A stretch of DNA of 64,000 bases, taken from assembly GCF_002093625.1 (NCBI RefSeq), contig NZ_MRWD01000014.1, positions 1 to 64,000 of the forward strand. The letters run 5' to 3'. This document shows, in pieces, positions 1 to 8,908 of the stretch (position 1 is its first letter; every line of letters begins with the position of its first letter). The stretch comes from Rouxiella silvae. GTDB taxonomy: Bacteria; Pseudomonadota; Gammaproteobacteria; Enterobacterales; Enterobacteriaceae. The position numbers and the translations under genes were made by a program. Below the pieces are notes generated by a model. The model was given only the letters and a program-made list of their open reading frames with translations, made no database searches and was not told where the DNA came from.

Positions 1-51
1 TATTAAATTTAAAAAAGGTAAGGTTTAGGGTGATTTGAGTGAGGATGGAGT

Positions 52-80
52 AAAAAAAAAGCCCGTCATTAATGACAGGC
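52..80 (-). terminator. Intrinsic terminator of rprA
   Basis: An 8-bp stem GCCTGTCA/TGACGGGC (one G-U pair) with a TTAA loop occupies 61-80. It is followed on the minus strand by nine T residues (60-52). The U-tract is also the usual Hfq-binding tail of this sRNA class. Confidence 0.92.
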
Positions 81-161
81 AAAGACTACACACAGCAATT
101 CTTTGGTATGCATACTTAGGGGAAAGCCTACATATAAATCATGGGGTTGAAAGTTCAACTG
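52..161 (-). ncRNA. rprA: Small regulatory RNA RprA
   Basis: RprA is an Hfq-dependent sRNA that stimulates rpoS translation and is made when the Rcs phosphorelay is active. Read on the minus strand, positions 84-102 contain the E. coli RprA core GAATTGCTGTGTGTAGTCTT, preceded by a CCCCTAAGT stretch resembling the E. coli CCCCTGAGT. The gene ends in an intrinsic terminator at 52-80. The 5' end near 161 is inferred from a -10-like hexamer at 168-173 and gives about 110 nt, close to the roughly 106 nt of E. coli RprA. The 5' stem-loop differs from E. coli. The location beside ydiK matches E. coli. Confidence 0.9.
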
Positions 162-167
162 TTATCA

Positions 168-210
168 ATACTAAGATCCAAAGCTAGGTTAGTCTCTAAG
201 AATTCTCTTA
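168..210 (-). promoter_or_regulatory. rprA promoter with RcsB box
   Basis: TAAGAGAATTCTTA (minus strand, 210-197) is a near-palindrome that resembles the RcsB/RcsAB box (TAAGAATATTCCTA-like). A -10-like TAGTAT lies at 173-168. If transcription starts near 161, the box is centred about 42 bp upstream, as expected for an RcsB-activated promoter. The motif match is seen; regulation is inferred from E. coli rprA. Confidence 0.65.
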
Positions 211-309
211 ATAGAAATTTAAAGTTCTCAGGAAGTGAGATTTTATAATTAATCGACAAACGGGAGGAATGAATTAACTGAAGAGTATTTATAGGGGGGA
301 ATTAACCTA

Positions 310-336
310 CCCGAAAGTATTTTAAATACCCCCGGG
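310..336 (-). terminator. Possible ydiK terminator hairpin
   Basis: An inverted repeat (CCCG...GTATTT AA AATAC...CGGG) lies 18 bp beyond the ydiK stop codon. There is no good T-run after it, so it may only protect the 3' end. Confidence 0.35.
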
Positions 337-353
337 CAGTATATTTTACACGT

Positions 354-1451
354 TTATTCGCCGAGCAGTTTGTTTACTTCTTCGATATCTTTTTCGGGCT
401 GAGGTGCTTCATTAACCCAAAGTGAAATCAAGCGATAAGAAACCGCTAACACTACCGGCCCGATAAACAGGCCAATCATCCCAAAAGCCACCAGCCCGCC
501 AATAACGCCAGACAGAATAAGCAGTATCGGCAAATCAGCACCCATATGTATCAGCATTGGACGCAGCACGCTGTCGAGCGAGCCAACGACGCAGCTCCAC
601 ACTAATAGCACCGTGCCCCAGGTGTTATCGCCGGTCCAGTACAGCCAAATAATTGCCGGAATTAATACCAGCAGAGGCCCGATTTGCGCTACGCAGCATA
701 CGAACATCACGACGGTAAGCAGCGTCGCGTATTGAATGCCGACGATAGCCAAGCCAATGCCGCCAAGAACCGATTGCACAATGGCGGTCACGACTACGCC
801 CAGTGCTACGGCGCGTATTGCCTGACCGGCAAGAATGACAGCCGCATCGCCTCTGTCACCCGCCAGACGAATGGCGAAATGGCGAATTCCCATTCCTACG
901 TGCTCGCCACGGCTGTAAAGCAGGGCGCTGAACAGCAGCATCAGCGAACAATGCAGAATAAATCGGCCAATGTTGGCGGCCTGTGACACAAACCAGCCTG
1001 CGGTCTGCCCAACGTAAGGTTGTACTTTTGCCAGCAGTGCGCTTCCCCCGCTGTTGATAAGGGTGTGCCACCCGCTGTAGGTTTTGCTACCAATTAAGGG
1101 GATCGACTGAAGCCAGGCAAAATCAGGTAAATGCAGTCGTGAAGGGTTGCTGGCGAGTTTGGCCAGCGGTGCACCGTTTTCAACCGCGCTGGAAATAAGC
1201 AGTGCGATAGGTAAAACAAACAGCAGAATAAGCAGCACCGTCATGACAATTACGGCCAAAAAGCGGCGTCCCCACAGCAGGGACTGAATTTTTATCATCA
1301 CCGGCCAGGTTGCAATCACGATCATTCCCGCCCAGGCAAATCCCAAGATAAAAGGTTTGACCACCCAAATACTGGCGATCGTCATTAAGGCTATAAACAG
1401 CACGCCAAACATGATTTGCGGTAAATCATAACGCTTGTTCGGGAGATTCAT
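354..1451 (-). CDS. ydiK: AI-2E/PerM family membrane permease YdiK
   Basis: Polytopic inner-membrane protein of 365 residues (E. coli YdiK about 370). The sequence matches E. coli YdiK almost throughout, including the FILGFAWAG segment near residue 35, the HCSLMLLFSALLY helix and the C-terminal GMIGLFIGPVVLAVSYRL. The family (UPF0118, AI-2E exporter-like) has about eight transmembrane helices and is thought to export small molecules; the substrate of YdiK is not established. It is transcribed away from ydiJ across a 210-bp gap. The start chosen is the only ATG close to the first hydrophobic segment. The gene lies just upstream of rprA on the same strand, as in E. coli. Confidence 0.9.
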   Translation of the reverse strand: MNLPNKRYDLPQIMFGVLFIALMTIASIWVVKPFILGFAWAGMIVIATWPVMIKIQSLLWGRRFLAVIVMTVLLILLFVLPIALLISSAVENGAPLAKLASNPSRLHLPDFAWLQSIPLIGSKTYSGWHTLINSGGSALLAKVQPYVGQTAGWFVSQAANIGRFILHCSLMLLFSALLYSRGEHVGMGIRHFAIRLAGDRGDAAVILAGQAIRAVALGVVVTAIVQSVLGGIGLAIVGIQYATLLTVVMFVCCVAQIGPLLVLIPAIIWLYWTGDNTWGTVLLVWSCVVGSLDSVLRPMLIHMGADLPILLILSGVIGGLVAFGMIGLFIGPVVLAVSYRLISLWVNEAPQPEKDIEEVNKLLGE

Positions 1452-1661
1452 TAATCATTCTCGTATCAGAAAGCAAAAGCAGGCGGCCAGGAATTGGCCT
1501 TAAACGATCCTCTTAAGGATGGCGCATTATGCGGGGTTTTAGAAGCGCTGGAAAACGAAGTATGGTAGTTTTTAAGTTGCTTTAGACAGGGTGGATGCGT
1601 TTTACGGATCCAGCGGCCGCCTACAGGCCTGCAAACAACAACAAAGACAGAGTCGTAATCA

Positions 1662-4600
1662 ATGATCCCACAAATTTCTCAGGCACCCGGCGTCATTCAA
1701 CTGGTGCTCGACTTTTTGGAAGCGTTAAAGAAAGACGGTTTTACGGGTGACATGGCAACCAGCTACGCCGATCGTCTGACTATGGCGACCGACAACAGCG
1801 TTTATCAGCTTTTACCCGATGCGGTGTTGTTCCCGCGGGCAACTTCTGACGTGGCTCTGCTTGGCAGACTGGCAGGTCAGGAACGCTTCAAATCGCTAGT
1901 GTTTTCCCCGCGCGGTGGGGGTACCGGCACCAACGGTCAGTCTCTGAACCGCGGTATCGTGGTTGATATGTCCAGACATATGAACCGCATCCTCGATATT
2001 GATACCCAAGCAGGTTGGGTCAAGGTAGAAGCTGGCGTTATTAAAGACCAGTTAAATGACTTCCTGCGCCCGTTAGGCTATTTCTTCTCTCCCGAGCTTT
2101 CAACCAGCAACCGCGCCACGCTGGGCGGCATGATTAACACTGATGCGTCGGGTCAGGGTTCTCTGGTTTACGGAAAAACCTCCGACCATGTGCTTGGCGT
2201 GCGCGCAATCGTTCTCGGCGGTGAACTGCTTGATACTCACGCGATGCCTACGCAACTGGCTGAGCAGCTTGGTGAAGAGAACTCTACCGTTGGCCAAATT
2301 TATCGCACGGTACTTGAAAGCTGTCGTGATAATCGTCAATTGGTTATCGACAAATTCCCCAAGCTTAACCGCTTCCTCACCGGTTATGACCTGCGTCACG
2401 TGCTAAGCGACGATTTACAGACCTTTAATCTGACACGTATTTTGACCGGTTCTGAAGGCACGCTGGCCTTTATTACTGAAGCGCGTTTAAATTTAACGCC
2501 GATCCCGAAGGTCAGACGTCTGGTTAACATCAAGTATGACTCCTTCAACTCGGCTCTGCGCAATGCGCCCTTGATGGTTGATGCCAAGGCGCTGTCGGTG
2601 GAAACCGTCGATTCCAAAGTACTTAATCTCGCGCGTGAAGACATTGTTTGGCACACCGTCAGTGAATACATCACTGACGTACCAGGCAAAGATATGCAAG
2701 GTCTGAACATCGTGGAGTTTGCTGGTGACTGTCTGGCTCTGATTGAGCAGCAGGTTGAATCTCTCTGCGAACGTCTTGATGGGCTAATCCACGATGAAGA
2801 GGGCGGGGTGATTGGCTATCAGATTTGTGCTGACCTCGCAGGAATTGAGCGTATTTATAACATGCGCAAAAAATCCGTCGGCCTGCTGGGTAACGCGAAA
2901 GGTGCCGCCAAGCCGCTGCCGTTTGCCGAAGATACCTGCGTTCCGCCTGAGCATCTTGCCGACTATATCGTTGAGTTTCGTGCCTTGCTCGACAGCCATA
3001 ATCTAAGTTATGGCATGTTTGGCCACGTCGATGCCGGCGTTTTACACGTGCGTCCAGCGCTCGACATGTGCGATCCGCAGCAGGAAATGCTGCTCAAAAA
3101 GATTTCTGATGAAGTGGTCGCACTGACAGCCAAATACGGTGGGTTACTGTGGGGAGAGCACGGCAAAGGTTTTCGTGCCGAATACAGTCCGGCCTTCTTT
3201 GGCGATGAGCTGTTCCACGAGCTGCGTCGTATTAAAACCGCCTTTGACCCGGCTAACCGGCTCAACCCAGGGAAAATTTGTTCCCCGCTTGACTGCGATG
3301 AGCCGATGATGAAGGTCGATGCGGCTAAGCGTGGCACGCTAGATCGTCGTATTCCCGTTGAGGTACGTACGGCATTTCGCGGTGCGATGGAGTGTAACGG
3401 CAACGGGCTTTGCTTTAACTATGATGTGAAGAGTCCGATGTGCCCGTCGTTCAAAATCACCGCCAGTCGTATTCACTCGCCAAAGGGTCGCGCCGGTATG
3501 GTACGTGAATGGCTGAGGCTATTGTCCGAGCAGGGCGTTGAACCGTTGGCACTTGAGCAGGCACTGCCTCAGCAGTCGATGAGTTTTAGAACACTGATTG
3601 AAAAAACGCGCAACAGTTGGTATGCCAGCAAGGGTGAATATGACTTCTCGCATGAGGTGAAAGACGCCATGTCCGGCTGCCTGGCCTGCAAAGCCTGTTC
3701 AACCCAGTGTCCGATTAAAATCGATGTACCTGGTTTCCGCTCACGCTTCCTACAGCTCTATCACACCCGCTATCTGCGTCCGGTCAGCGATTACGTGGTG
3801 GCCGGCGTCGAAAGCTACGCCCCGCTGATGTCGCGCGCGCCCAAAGTTTTTAACTTTTTCTTCAAGCAGCCTTGGGTTCGTGAACTAAGCCGCAAAAGTG
3901 TCGGCATGGTCGACCTTCCTCTGCTCTCAACGCCTACTTTACGTGAACAGCTTTCCGCAAACGCTAGCGCCACCATGACGCTGGAGCAGCTCGAAAGTAT
4001 TCCGCCTGCCGAGCGCGCGCAGTATGTATTAATCGTGCAGGATCCGTTTACCAGCTATTACGATGCGCAAGTCGTCGCCGATTTTGTCCGTCTGGTTGAG
4101 AAACTCAACCTTAAGCCGGTGGTACTGCCGTTCTCGCCAAACGGCAAGGCGCAGCATGTTAAAGGTTTTTTGCAGCGCTTTGCTAAAACCGCTAAAAAAA
4201 CTTCACTGTTTCTTAATCGCGTGTCGCAGCTGGGCATGCCGATGGTGGGCGTCGACCCAGCGTTGGTGCTGTGTTACCGCGATGAGTATAAAGAGATCCT
4301 CGGTCAGTCGCGCGGCTCCTTCCAGGTACAGCTGGTGCATGAGTGGTTAAGCACTTTGCTGGCCGACAGGCCTGAAATGCAGCAGAGCGGCGAGTCGTGG
4401 TATCTGTTTGGTCATTGCACCGAAAGCACCGCGCTGCCGACCAGCGGCAAACAGTGGGGCGATATCTTTGCCCGCTTCGGTGCCAAACTTGAAAACGTTA
4501 GCGTCGGCTGCTGCGGCATGGCGGGAACTTACGGCCACGAAACCAAAAATATCGAGAACTCTCTCGGCATTTATGAACTTTCATGGCATCAGTCTCTACA

Positions 4601-4715
4601 GCGCCTTCCGCGTCAACGCTGTCTGGCAACCGGCTATTCTTGCCGTAGCCAGGTAAAACGCATTGAAGGTAATGGACTTCGTCATCCGCTGCAGGCGTTG
4701 GTTGAACTGATTTAA
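1662..4715 (+). CDS. ydiJ: FAD/Fe-S D-2-hydroxyacid dehydrogenase YdiJ
   Basis: A 1017-residue flavoprotein, almost the same length as E. coli YdiJ, which has been described as a D-2-hydroxyglutarate dehydrogenase. The N-terminal half is an FAD-linked oxidase of the GlcD/D-lactate dehydrogenase type with the PP-loop [16 protein letters not shown] near residue 85. A middle cysteine group (CNGNGLC, near 577) and a classical 4Fe-4S motif [12 protein letters not shown] (Cys673, 676, 679, 683) follow. A CCG motif ([13 protein letters not shown], near 950) matches glycolate-oxidase GlpC/HdrD-type domains. It probably passes electrons to an acceptor via the Fe-S domain. It lies 19 bp upstream of menI, with which it likely forms an operon. 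Confidence 0.93.
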   Translation: MIPQISQAPGVIQLVLDFLEALKKDGFTGDMATSYADRLTMATDNSVYQLLPDAVLFPRATSDVALLGRLAGQERFKSLVFSPRGGGTGTNGQSLNRGIVVDMSRHMNRILDIDTQAGWVKVEAGVIKDQLNDFLRPLGYFFSPELSTSNRATLGGMINTDASGQGSLVYGKTSDHVLGVRAIVLGGELLDTHAMPTQLAEQLGEENSTVGQIYRTVLESCRDNRQLVIDKFPKLNRFLTGYDLRHVLSDDLQTFNLTRILTGSEGTLAFITEARLNLTPIPKVRRLVNIKYDSFNSALRNAPLMVDAKALSVETVDSKVLNLAREDIVWHTVSEYITDVPGKDMQGLNIVEFAGDCLALIEQQVESLCERLDGLIHDEEGGVIGYQICADLAGIERIYNMRKKSVGLLGNAKGAAKPLPFAEDTCVPPEHLADYIVEFRALLDSHNLSYGMFGHVDAGVLHVRPALDMCDPQQEMLLKKISDEVVALTAKYGGLLWGEHGKGFRAEYSPAFFGDELFHELRRIKTAFDPANRLNPGKICSPLDCDEPMMKVDAAKRGTLDRRIPVEVRTAFRGAMECNGNGLCFNYDVKSPMCPSFKITASRIHSPKGRAGMVREWLRLLSEQGVEPLALEQALPQQSMSFRTLIEKTRNSWYASKGEYDFSHEVKDAMSGCLACKACSTQCPIKIDVPGFRSRFLQLYHTRYLRPVSDYVVAGVESYAPLMSRAPKVFNFFFKQPWVRELSRKSVGMVDLPLLSTPTLREQLSANASATMTLEQLESIPPAERAQYVLIVQDPFTSYYDAQVVADFVRLVEKLNLKPVVLPFSPNGKAQHVKGFLQRFAKTAKKTSLFLNRVSQLGMPMVGVDPALVLCYRDEYKEILGQSRGSFQVQLVHEWLSTLLADRPEMQQSGESWYLFGHCTESTALPTSGKQWGDIFARFGAKLENVSVGCCGMAGTYGHETKNIENSLGIYELSWHQSLQRLPRQRCLATGYSCRSQVKRIEGNGLRHPLQALVELI

Positions 4716-4734
4716 CTATCAAGGAGAGAGTAAA

Positions 4735-5154
4735 GTGGCACTTTGGAAACGAAAAACCACGCTCGAAGAGCTTAATAAAACCAGTCAGGGATGTATGGTT
4801 GAGCACGTTGGCATTGAATTTACTGTGCTGGCAGAAGACCGCCTCGAGGCGACTATGCCGGTTGATTCGCGCACTACGCAGCCTTTCAAACTGCTGCATG
4901 GCGGTGCATCGGTAGTGTTGGCGGAATCGTTGGGCTCTATGGCTGGATATTTATGTACCCAGGGCGACCAGCAAATCGTAGGAATTGAGGTGAATGCCAA
5001 TCATCTGCGTGCCGCACACAGCGGGTATGTGAGGGGGGTGTGTCAGCCTTTACACGTTGGCCGTCGTAATCAGGTTTGGGAAATAAAGATTTTTGATGAA
5101 GGTGATCATTTGTGCTGTATTTCCCGGCTAACCACCGCCGTTATCGATCTCTGA
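4735..5154 (+). CDS. menI: 1,4-dihydroxy-2-naphthoyl-CoA hydrolase
   Basis: Hotdog-fold acyl-CoA thioesterase of 139 residues that releases CoA from DHNA-CoA in menaquinone synthesis; E. coli MenI (YdiI) has 136. The PaaI-type active-site segment [14 protein letters not shown] (near residues 54-67) contains the catalytic Glu. The C-terminal [10 protein letters not shown] also matches. The start is GTG with an AGGAGAG ribosome site six bases upstream (4721-4728). It lies 19 bp after ydiJ and is followed by a clear terminator, so ydiJ-menI is read as a two-gene unit. Confidence 0.93.
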   Translation: MALWKRKTTLEELNKTSQGCMVEHVGIEFTVLAEDRLEATMPVDSRTTQPFKLLHGGASVVLAESLGSMAGYLCTQGDQQIVGIEVNANHLRAAHSGYVRGVCQPLHVGRRNQVWEIKIFDEGDHLCCISRLTTAVIDL

Positions 5155-5183
5155 CAGGGTTTTAGTGCTAAAATAATAACTGA

Positions 5184-5218
5184 GGGTGAAGGTGAGTGCG
5201 GCCTTCACCCTTATTGTT
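5184..5218 (+). terminator. Intrinsic terminator of ydiJ-menI
   Basis: A perfect 9-bp stem GGGTGAAGG/CCTTCACCC with a 9-nt loop is followed by TTATTGTTT. Confidence 0.8.
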
Positions 5219-5308
5219 TATAAGGGTAATGTGATTGATTTTATATTAGCGCCATTATTAACCACACAAACAATAAGATTATCCCGCCCTTAATTATGCT
5301 ATTTGCTA

Positions 5309-5713
5309 TTAAAGTTGGAAAGGTACACGCTTAACAAAATCAGTTTGAAACGCTGTCGCTTTTTCCCAGATGCCCATCATGGCATAATACTGGCAAATGA
5401 GCTTTAGAGTATGGCGGGCGAAGTGGTAGCTCTGAACGTGAAACAATTCGCTACGTTGCGGGTTATTAATTTCAAATATCAATCGGTTATGTAGTTTACA
5501 CAGCGCATGAAGATAGCTATGGTCATCGCCGTTTTGCAGGCAGAGATTGGCCATATCGAGACAAAGACTGTTATAGCTTTTCAATTGACTTATATCGGCT
5601 TCGTCTCGCTTTAATGCTGCATCGGCTAAATAAAAGTCGACGGTTACATTGCGTACATTAAATTTATATTCGTCGATTTTAGCTTGAAGCCACGCATTTA
5701 CCGATTGAGCCAT
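5309..5713 (-). CDS. Unknown 134-residue protein behind a Fur box
   Basis: I do not recognise this family. The 134-residue protein begins MAQSVNAWLQAKIDEYKF and looks mostly helical. It is rich in His, Cys and Tyr (for example FHVQSYHFARH near residue 100), has no signal peptide and no evident membrane helix. The reading frame continues upstream to an ATG at 5800. I chose the internal ATG at 5713 because a GGAA ribosome site lies seven bases before it and because a promoter with a Fur box (5733-5771) would otherwise fall inside the gene. It is divergent from the suf operon, at the place where E. coli has the unrelated ydiH. Iron control and the position suggest a role in iron limitation, which is inference only. 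Confidence 0.7.
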   Translation of the reverse strand: MAQSVNAWLQAKIDEYKFNVRNVTVDFYLADAALKRDEADISQLKSYNSLCLDMANLCLQNGDDHSYLHALCKLHNRLIFEINNPQRSELFHVQSYHFARHTLKLICQYYAMMGIWEKATAFQTDFVKRVPFQL

Positions 5714-5732
5714 GAGCACATTCCGATTTGAA

Positions 5733-5771
5733 TGATAACTATTATCATATTTAAAATCATCATATTGGCAA
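5733..5771 (-). promoter_or_regulatory. Fur-box promoter of the unknown gene
   Basis: On the minus strand TTGCCA (5771-5766), a 16-bp spacer and TATGAT (5749-5744) form a sigma70-like promoter. TGATAATAGTTATCA (5747-5733) overlaps the -10 and start point. It fits the 7-1-7 Fur consensus TGATAATnATTATCA with one mismatch in 14 defined bases. The overlap predicts repression when iron is plentiful. Confidence 0.7.
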
Positions 5772-5800
5772 AAATGCTGCGAATCAACGTTTTCTAACAC

Positions 5801-6171
5801 CTTTTTTGACCCCGATCAATGTAGGGGCATAAGGCAAAAAGAGCCTTATTTGCCGATAGGATGGGGGAAATACATAAATAGGTATTTCCGATGAATGTTT
5901 TGTCGTAGTAAAACAGGGGCATCGGAAAATGTGCAGGAAGGCGAGTTTTATCAATTTTTAACAAAAAATTGACAACTTATTCAATTAGTTGATGAGATGC
6001 CTTGATAAAGCCCTGAAATGGCGGCACCTCACTTACGGACTCGAGCGGGGCCATTTGCAGTCCGTAATCGCTATAACCTCTTAAAACAAGAGGTTGAAGT
6101 GACATGTGTAATCACTAAAATAGAGACCATAGGGTTGTCTATTAATAACCTGATATCTATGAGGTAGACAG
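5801..6171. other. suf upstream region with several dyads
   Basis: No gene is visible here. Four perfect inverted repeats are: ATAAGGC/GCCTTAT (5829-5849); GGAAATAC/GTATTTCC (5866-5889); TTACGGACT/AGTCCGTAA (6033-6067, 17-nt loop); and AACCTCTT/AAGAGGTT (6075-6095). TATCAATTTTTAA (5949-5961) fits the IHF consensus at 12 of 13 positions. E. coli suf is controlled from a comparably long upstream region by OxyR, IHF, IscR and Fur; which dyad binds which factor here is not known. Confidence 0.55.
6075..6121 (+). promoter_or_regulatory. suf promoter and putative IscR site
   Basis: TTGAAG (6094-6099), a 16-bp spacer and TAAAAT (6116-6121) form a plausible sigma70 promoter about 50 bp before sufA. 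The dyad AACCTCTT-AAAAC-AAGAGGTT (6075-6095) abuts the -35 element. It keeps the CC/GG core spacing of IscR type 2 sites but misses other consensus bases. In E. coli apo-IscR activates suf from about this place. Confidence 0.5.
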
Positions 6172-6543
6172 ATGCAAACCGAAAATGTCGCCACGTTCTC
6201 ATTGGATGACAACGTATGGCAAGGCGTGACGCTGACTGATTCTGCGGCCAAGCAGGTCAACACATTGGTTACTCAAGACCCTGAAGTTAAAGGGCTACAG
6301 CTTTCCGTCAAGCAGTCAGGCTGCGCGGGCTTTGCCTACGTGCTTGATTTGACCAAGCAACCGGCCAGCGATGACCTGGTGTTCGAGCGCAATGGTGCTC
6401 GCCTGTATATTCCGCTGAAAGCCATGCCTTTCATCGATGGAACAGAAGTTGATTATGTCCATGAAGGGCTGAATCAAATCTTCAAGTTCAACAATCCAAA
6501 AGCTCAGCATGCCTGCGGGTGTGGGGAAAGCTTTGGCCTGTAA
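6172..6543 (+). CDS. sufA: Fe-S cluster A-type carrier SufA
   Basis: A-type carrier that receives Fe-S clusters from SufBCD and hands them to apoproteins. It has 123 residues (E. coli 122). The three cluster-binding cysteines are present: Cys51 in KQSGCAGFAYVL, and Cys115 and Cys117 in the C-terminal ACGCGESFGL. The N-terminus is divergent, as usual for SufA. It is the first gene of the complete sufABCDSE operon, used in Enterobacterales under iron starvation and oxidative stress. The gap to sufB is 30 bp with no terminator. Confidence 0.96.
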   Translation: MQTENVATFSLDDNVWQGVTLTDSAAKQVNTLVTQDPEVKGLQLSVKQSGCAGFAYVLDLTKQPASDDLVFERNGARLYIPLKAMPFIDGTEVDYVHEGLNQIFKFNNPKAQHACGCGESFGL

Positions 6544-6573
6544 TTTTCATGTAATCAAAGCGATGTAACTAAT

Positions 6574-8094
6574 ATGTCAAGAAGCAACGTAGAAGTTCCA
6601 GACAACGTGCAGTCTTGGGCTGGCGAAAAAAATAATTACAAAGAAGGTTTTTTCACCGCGCTTGAAACCGATGAACTCGCATCCGGCATCAACGAAGATG
6701 TCGTCCGCGCCATTTCCGCTAAGCGTGATGAGCCGGAGTGGATGCTTGAGTTCCGTCTGAAGGCTTTCCGTGCTTGGCTCAAAATGGAAGAACCGCACTG
6801 GCTTAAAGGTAAATACACGCCTTTGGATTATCAGGATTACAGCTACTATTCTGCGCCTTCATGCGGCAGCTGTGATGATGCCTGCGGCTCTCAGCCCGGC
6901 GCTACGCAGCAGTCCACGGCAGACTCTTTGGCCGTGCCTGGGCTTGATAAAAACTACCTGACCAGCGAAGTTGAAAAAGCGTTCGACCAGCTAGGTATTC
7001 CGGTACGCGAAGGTAAAGAAGTGGCCGTTGATGCCATCTTTGACTCCGTGTCGGTTTCCACAACCTACCGCGACAAACTGGCAGAATCGGGCGTTATTTT
7101 CTGCTCGTTCGGTGAAGCAATTCACGACTACCCAGAGCTGGTGCAACAGTACCTGGGCACCGTGGTTCCTCCGGAAGATAACTTCTTTGCCGCACTGAAT
7201 GCCGCTGTCGCCTCCGATGGCACCTTCGTATACATCCCTAAAGGCGTGCGTTGCCCGATGGAGCTGTCCACCTATTTCCGTATTAATGCGGCGAAAACCG
7301 GCCAGTTCGAACGTACTATCCTGATTGCCGATGAAGGCAGCTACGTTAGCTACATTGAAGGCTGTTCCGCGCCTGTGCGTGACACTTATCAGCTTCACGC
7401 GGCGGTGGTCGAAGTCATCATTCTGAAAGATGCCGAAGTGAAATATTCCACCGTACAGAACTGGTTCTCTGGCAGTGAAGAGAGCAGCGGCGGCATTCTG
7501 AACTTTGTTACCAAGCGCGCAATTTGTGAAGGCTCAGGCTCTAAAATGTCTTGGACCCAATCAGAAACCGGCTCTGCCATTACCTGGAAATACCCGAGCG
7601 TTATCCTTAAAGGTGATAATTCGGTAGGTGAGTTCTTCTCGGTCGCACTGACCAGCGGCAAGCAGCAGGCTGATACCGGAACAAAAATGATCCACATTGG
7701 TAAAAATACCAAGTCGACCATCATCGCGAAAGGTATCTCAGCAGGGCGCAGTCAAAACAGCTATCGCGGTTTGGTTAAAATTCTGCCTTCAGCCGAGAAC
7801 GCACGTAACTTTACTCAGTGTGACTCAATGCTGATTGGTGCCGACTGCGGCGCGCACACGTTCCCGTATATCGAAGTGCGCAACAACAGTGCCCAGCTTG
7901 AGCATGAAGCTACAACATCAAAAATTGGTGAAGATCAGCTGTTCTACTGCCTGCAGCGTGGGATCAGTGAAGACGATGCTATCTCAATGATTGTTAATGG
8001 TTTCTGTAAAGACGTATTCTCCGAGCTGCCGTTGGAATTCGCCGTAGAAGCTCAAAAGCTTCTGGCAATCAGCCTAGAACACAGTGTTGGCTAA
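6574..8094 (+). CDS. sufB: Fe-S scaffold subunit SufB
   Basis: Core scaffold of the SufBC2D complex, on which the cluster is built from persulfide sulfur delivered by SufE. It has 506 residues against 495 in E. coli; the extra residues lie in the N-terminal third, including a Cys-rich loop ([13 protein letters not shown], near residue 98). The beta-helix core carries the cysteine of RNFTQCDSM, the counterpart of E. coli Cys405, which is implicated in cluster assembly, and the conserved end [18 protein letters not shown]. sufC follows after 67 bp. Confidence 0.96.
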   Translation: MSRSNVEVPDNVQSWAGEKNNYKEGFFTALETDELASGINEDVVRAISAKRDEPEWMLEFRLKAFRAWLKMEEPHWLKGKYTPLDYQDYSYYSAPSCGSCDDACGSQPGATQQSTADSLAVPGLDKNYLTSEVEKAFDQLGIPVREGKEVAVDAIFDSVSVSTTYRDKLAESGVIFCSFGEAIHDYPELVQQYLGTVVPPEDNFFAALNAAVASDGTFVYIPKGVRCPMELSTYFRINAAKTGQFERTILIADEGSYVSYIEGCSAPVRDTYQLHAAVVEVIILKDAEVKYSTVQNWFSGSEESSGGILNFVTKRAICEGSGSKMSWTQSETGSAITWKYPSVILKGDNSVGEFFSVALTSGKQQADTGTKMIHIGKNTKSTIIAKGISAGRSQNSYRGLVKILPSAENARNFTQCDSMLIGADCGAHTFPYIEVRNNSAQLEHEATTSKIGEDQLFYCLQRGISEDDAISMIVNGFCKDVFSELPLEFAVEAQKLLAISLEHSVG

Positions 8095-8161
8095 TGCTGC
8101 ACTTGAAGAAAAACAGAATAAGCAGAAACACGAGCGCACAGACGCAAAATCAAGGATACAC

Positions 8162-8908
8162 ATGTTAAGCATTAAGAATTTAAAAGTCCGCGTAGAAGAA
8201 AAGGAAATTCTTAAGGGGTTGGATCTCGAGATCAAGCCAGGCGAAGTGCACGCTATTATGGGCCCGAACGGTTCAGGTAAAAGTACGCTTTCCGCCACCC
8301 TTGCGGGCCGTGAAGATTATGAAGTTACTGAGGGTACTGTTGAGTTTAACGGTAAAGACCTTCTGGAATTAGACCCTGAAGATCGCGCCGGTGAAGGCGT
8401 TTTCATGGCATTTCAATACCCGGTTGAAATCCCTGGCGTCAGCAACAACTTCTTCCTGCAAACTGCAGTCAATGCGGTACGCAAATATCGCGAACAGCCG
8501 CCAATGGATCGCTTCGATTTTGCCGACTTTATGGACGAAAAAATCGAACTGCTGAAAATGCCTGCGGACCTGCTGACGCGCTCTGTCAACGTTGGTTTCT
8601 CCGGCGGTGAGAAAAAGCGTAATGACATTCTGCAAATGGCCGCGCTTGAGCCAAGCCTGTGCATTCTTGATGAAACCGACTCAGGTCTGGACATCGATGC
8701 CTTGAAAACCGTTGCCAACGGCGTTAACGCGCTGCGTGATGGTAAGCGTGCCTTTATTATTGTGACTCACTACCAGCGTATCCTCGACTATATCAAACCT
8801 GATTTCGTGCACGTACTGTCACAGGGTCGCATCGTAAAATCGGGTGATTTTAGCTTGGTTAAACAGTTGGAGGAGCAAGGTTATGGCTGGCTTACCGACG
8901 AAGAGTAA
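8162..8908 (+). CDS. sufC: Suf ATPase SufC
   Basis: ABC-type ATPase of the SufBC2D scaffold; ATP binding drives rearrangement of SufB-SufD for cluster assembly. The 248-residue length equals E. coli. Walker A GPNGSGKST is at residues 34-42, the ABC signature is SGGEKKR, and Walker B is CILDETDSGLD. An in-frame start at 8084 would overlap sufB and add about 26 residues unlike the family, so the ATG at 8162, whose MLSIKNL matches E. coli, is preferred. It overlaps sufD by 26 bp, suggesting translational coupling. Confidence 0.96.
   Translation: MLSIKNLKVRVEEKEILKGLDLEIKPGEVHAIMGPNGSGKSTLSATLAGREDYEVTEGTVEFNGKDLLELDPEDRAGEGVFMAFQYPVEIPGVSNNFFLQTAVNAVRKYREQPPMDRFDFADFMDEKIELLKMPADLLTRSVNVGFSGGEKKRNDILQMAALEPSLCILDETDSGLDIDALKTVANGVNALRDGKRAFIIVTHYQRILDYIKPDFVHVLSQGRIVKSGDFSLVKQLEEQGYGWLTDEE

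Noticed and set aside
1606..1630. BamHI, NotI and StuI sites close together before ydiJ, like a cloning polylinker
   Set aside because: The flanks are ordinary chromosomal sequence leading into ydiJ and no vector or further linker sequence is present; three sites in 25 bp is most simply chance in GC-rich DNA.
5714..5800. Longer N-terminus for the unknown gene at 5309-5713
   Set aside because: It would place the promoter and Fur box inside the coding region and has no ribosome site, whereas the ATG at 5713 does.
6133..6171. A second IscR-like site overlapping the sufA ribosome site (ATAACCTGATATCTATGAGG)
   Set aside because: The CC/GG spacing is one base short of the type 2 pattern and it overlaps the ribosome-binding site, so the match is probably chance.
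7395..7724. Minus-strand frame of 109 residues inside sufB
   Set aside because: Antisense to the conserved SufB core, low-complexity composition, no supporting signals.
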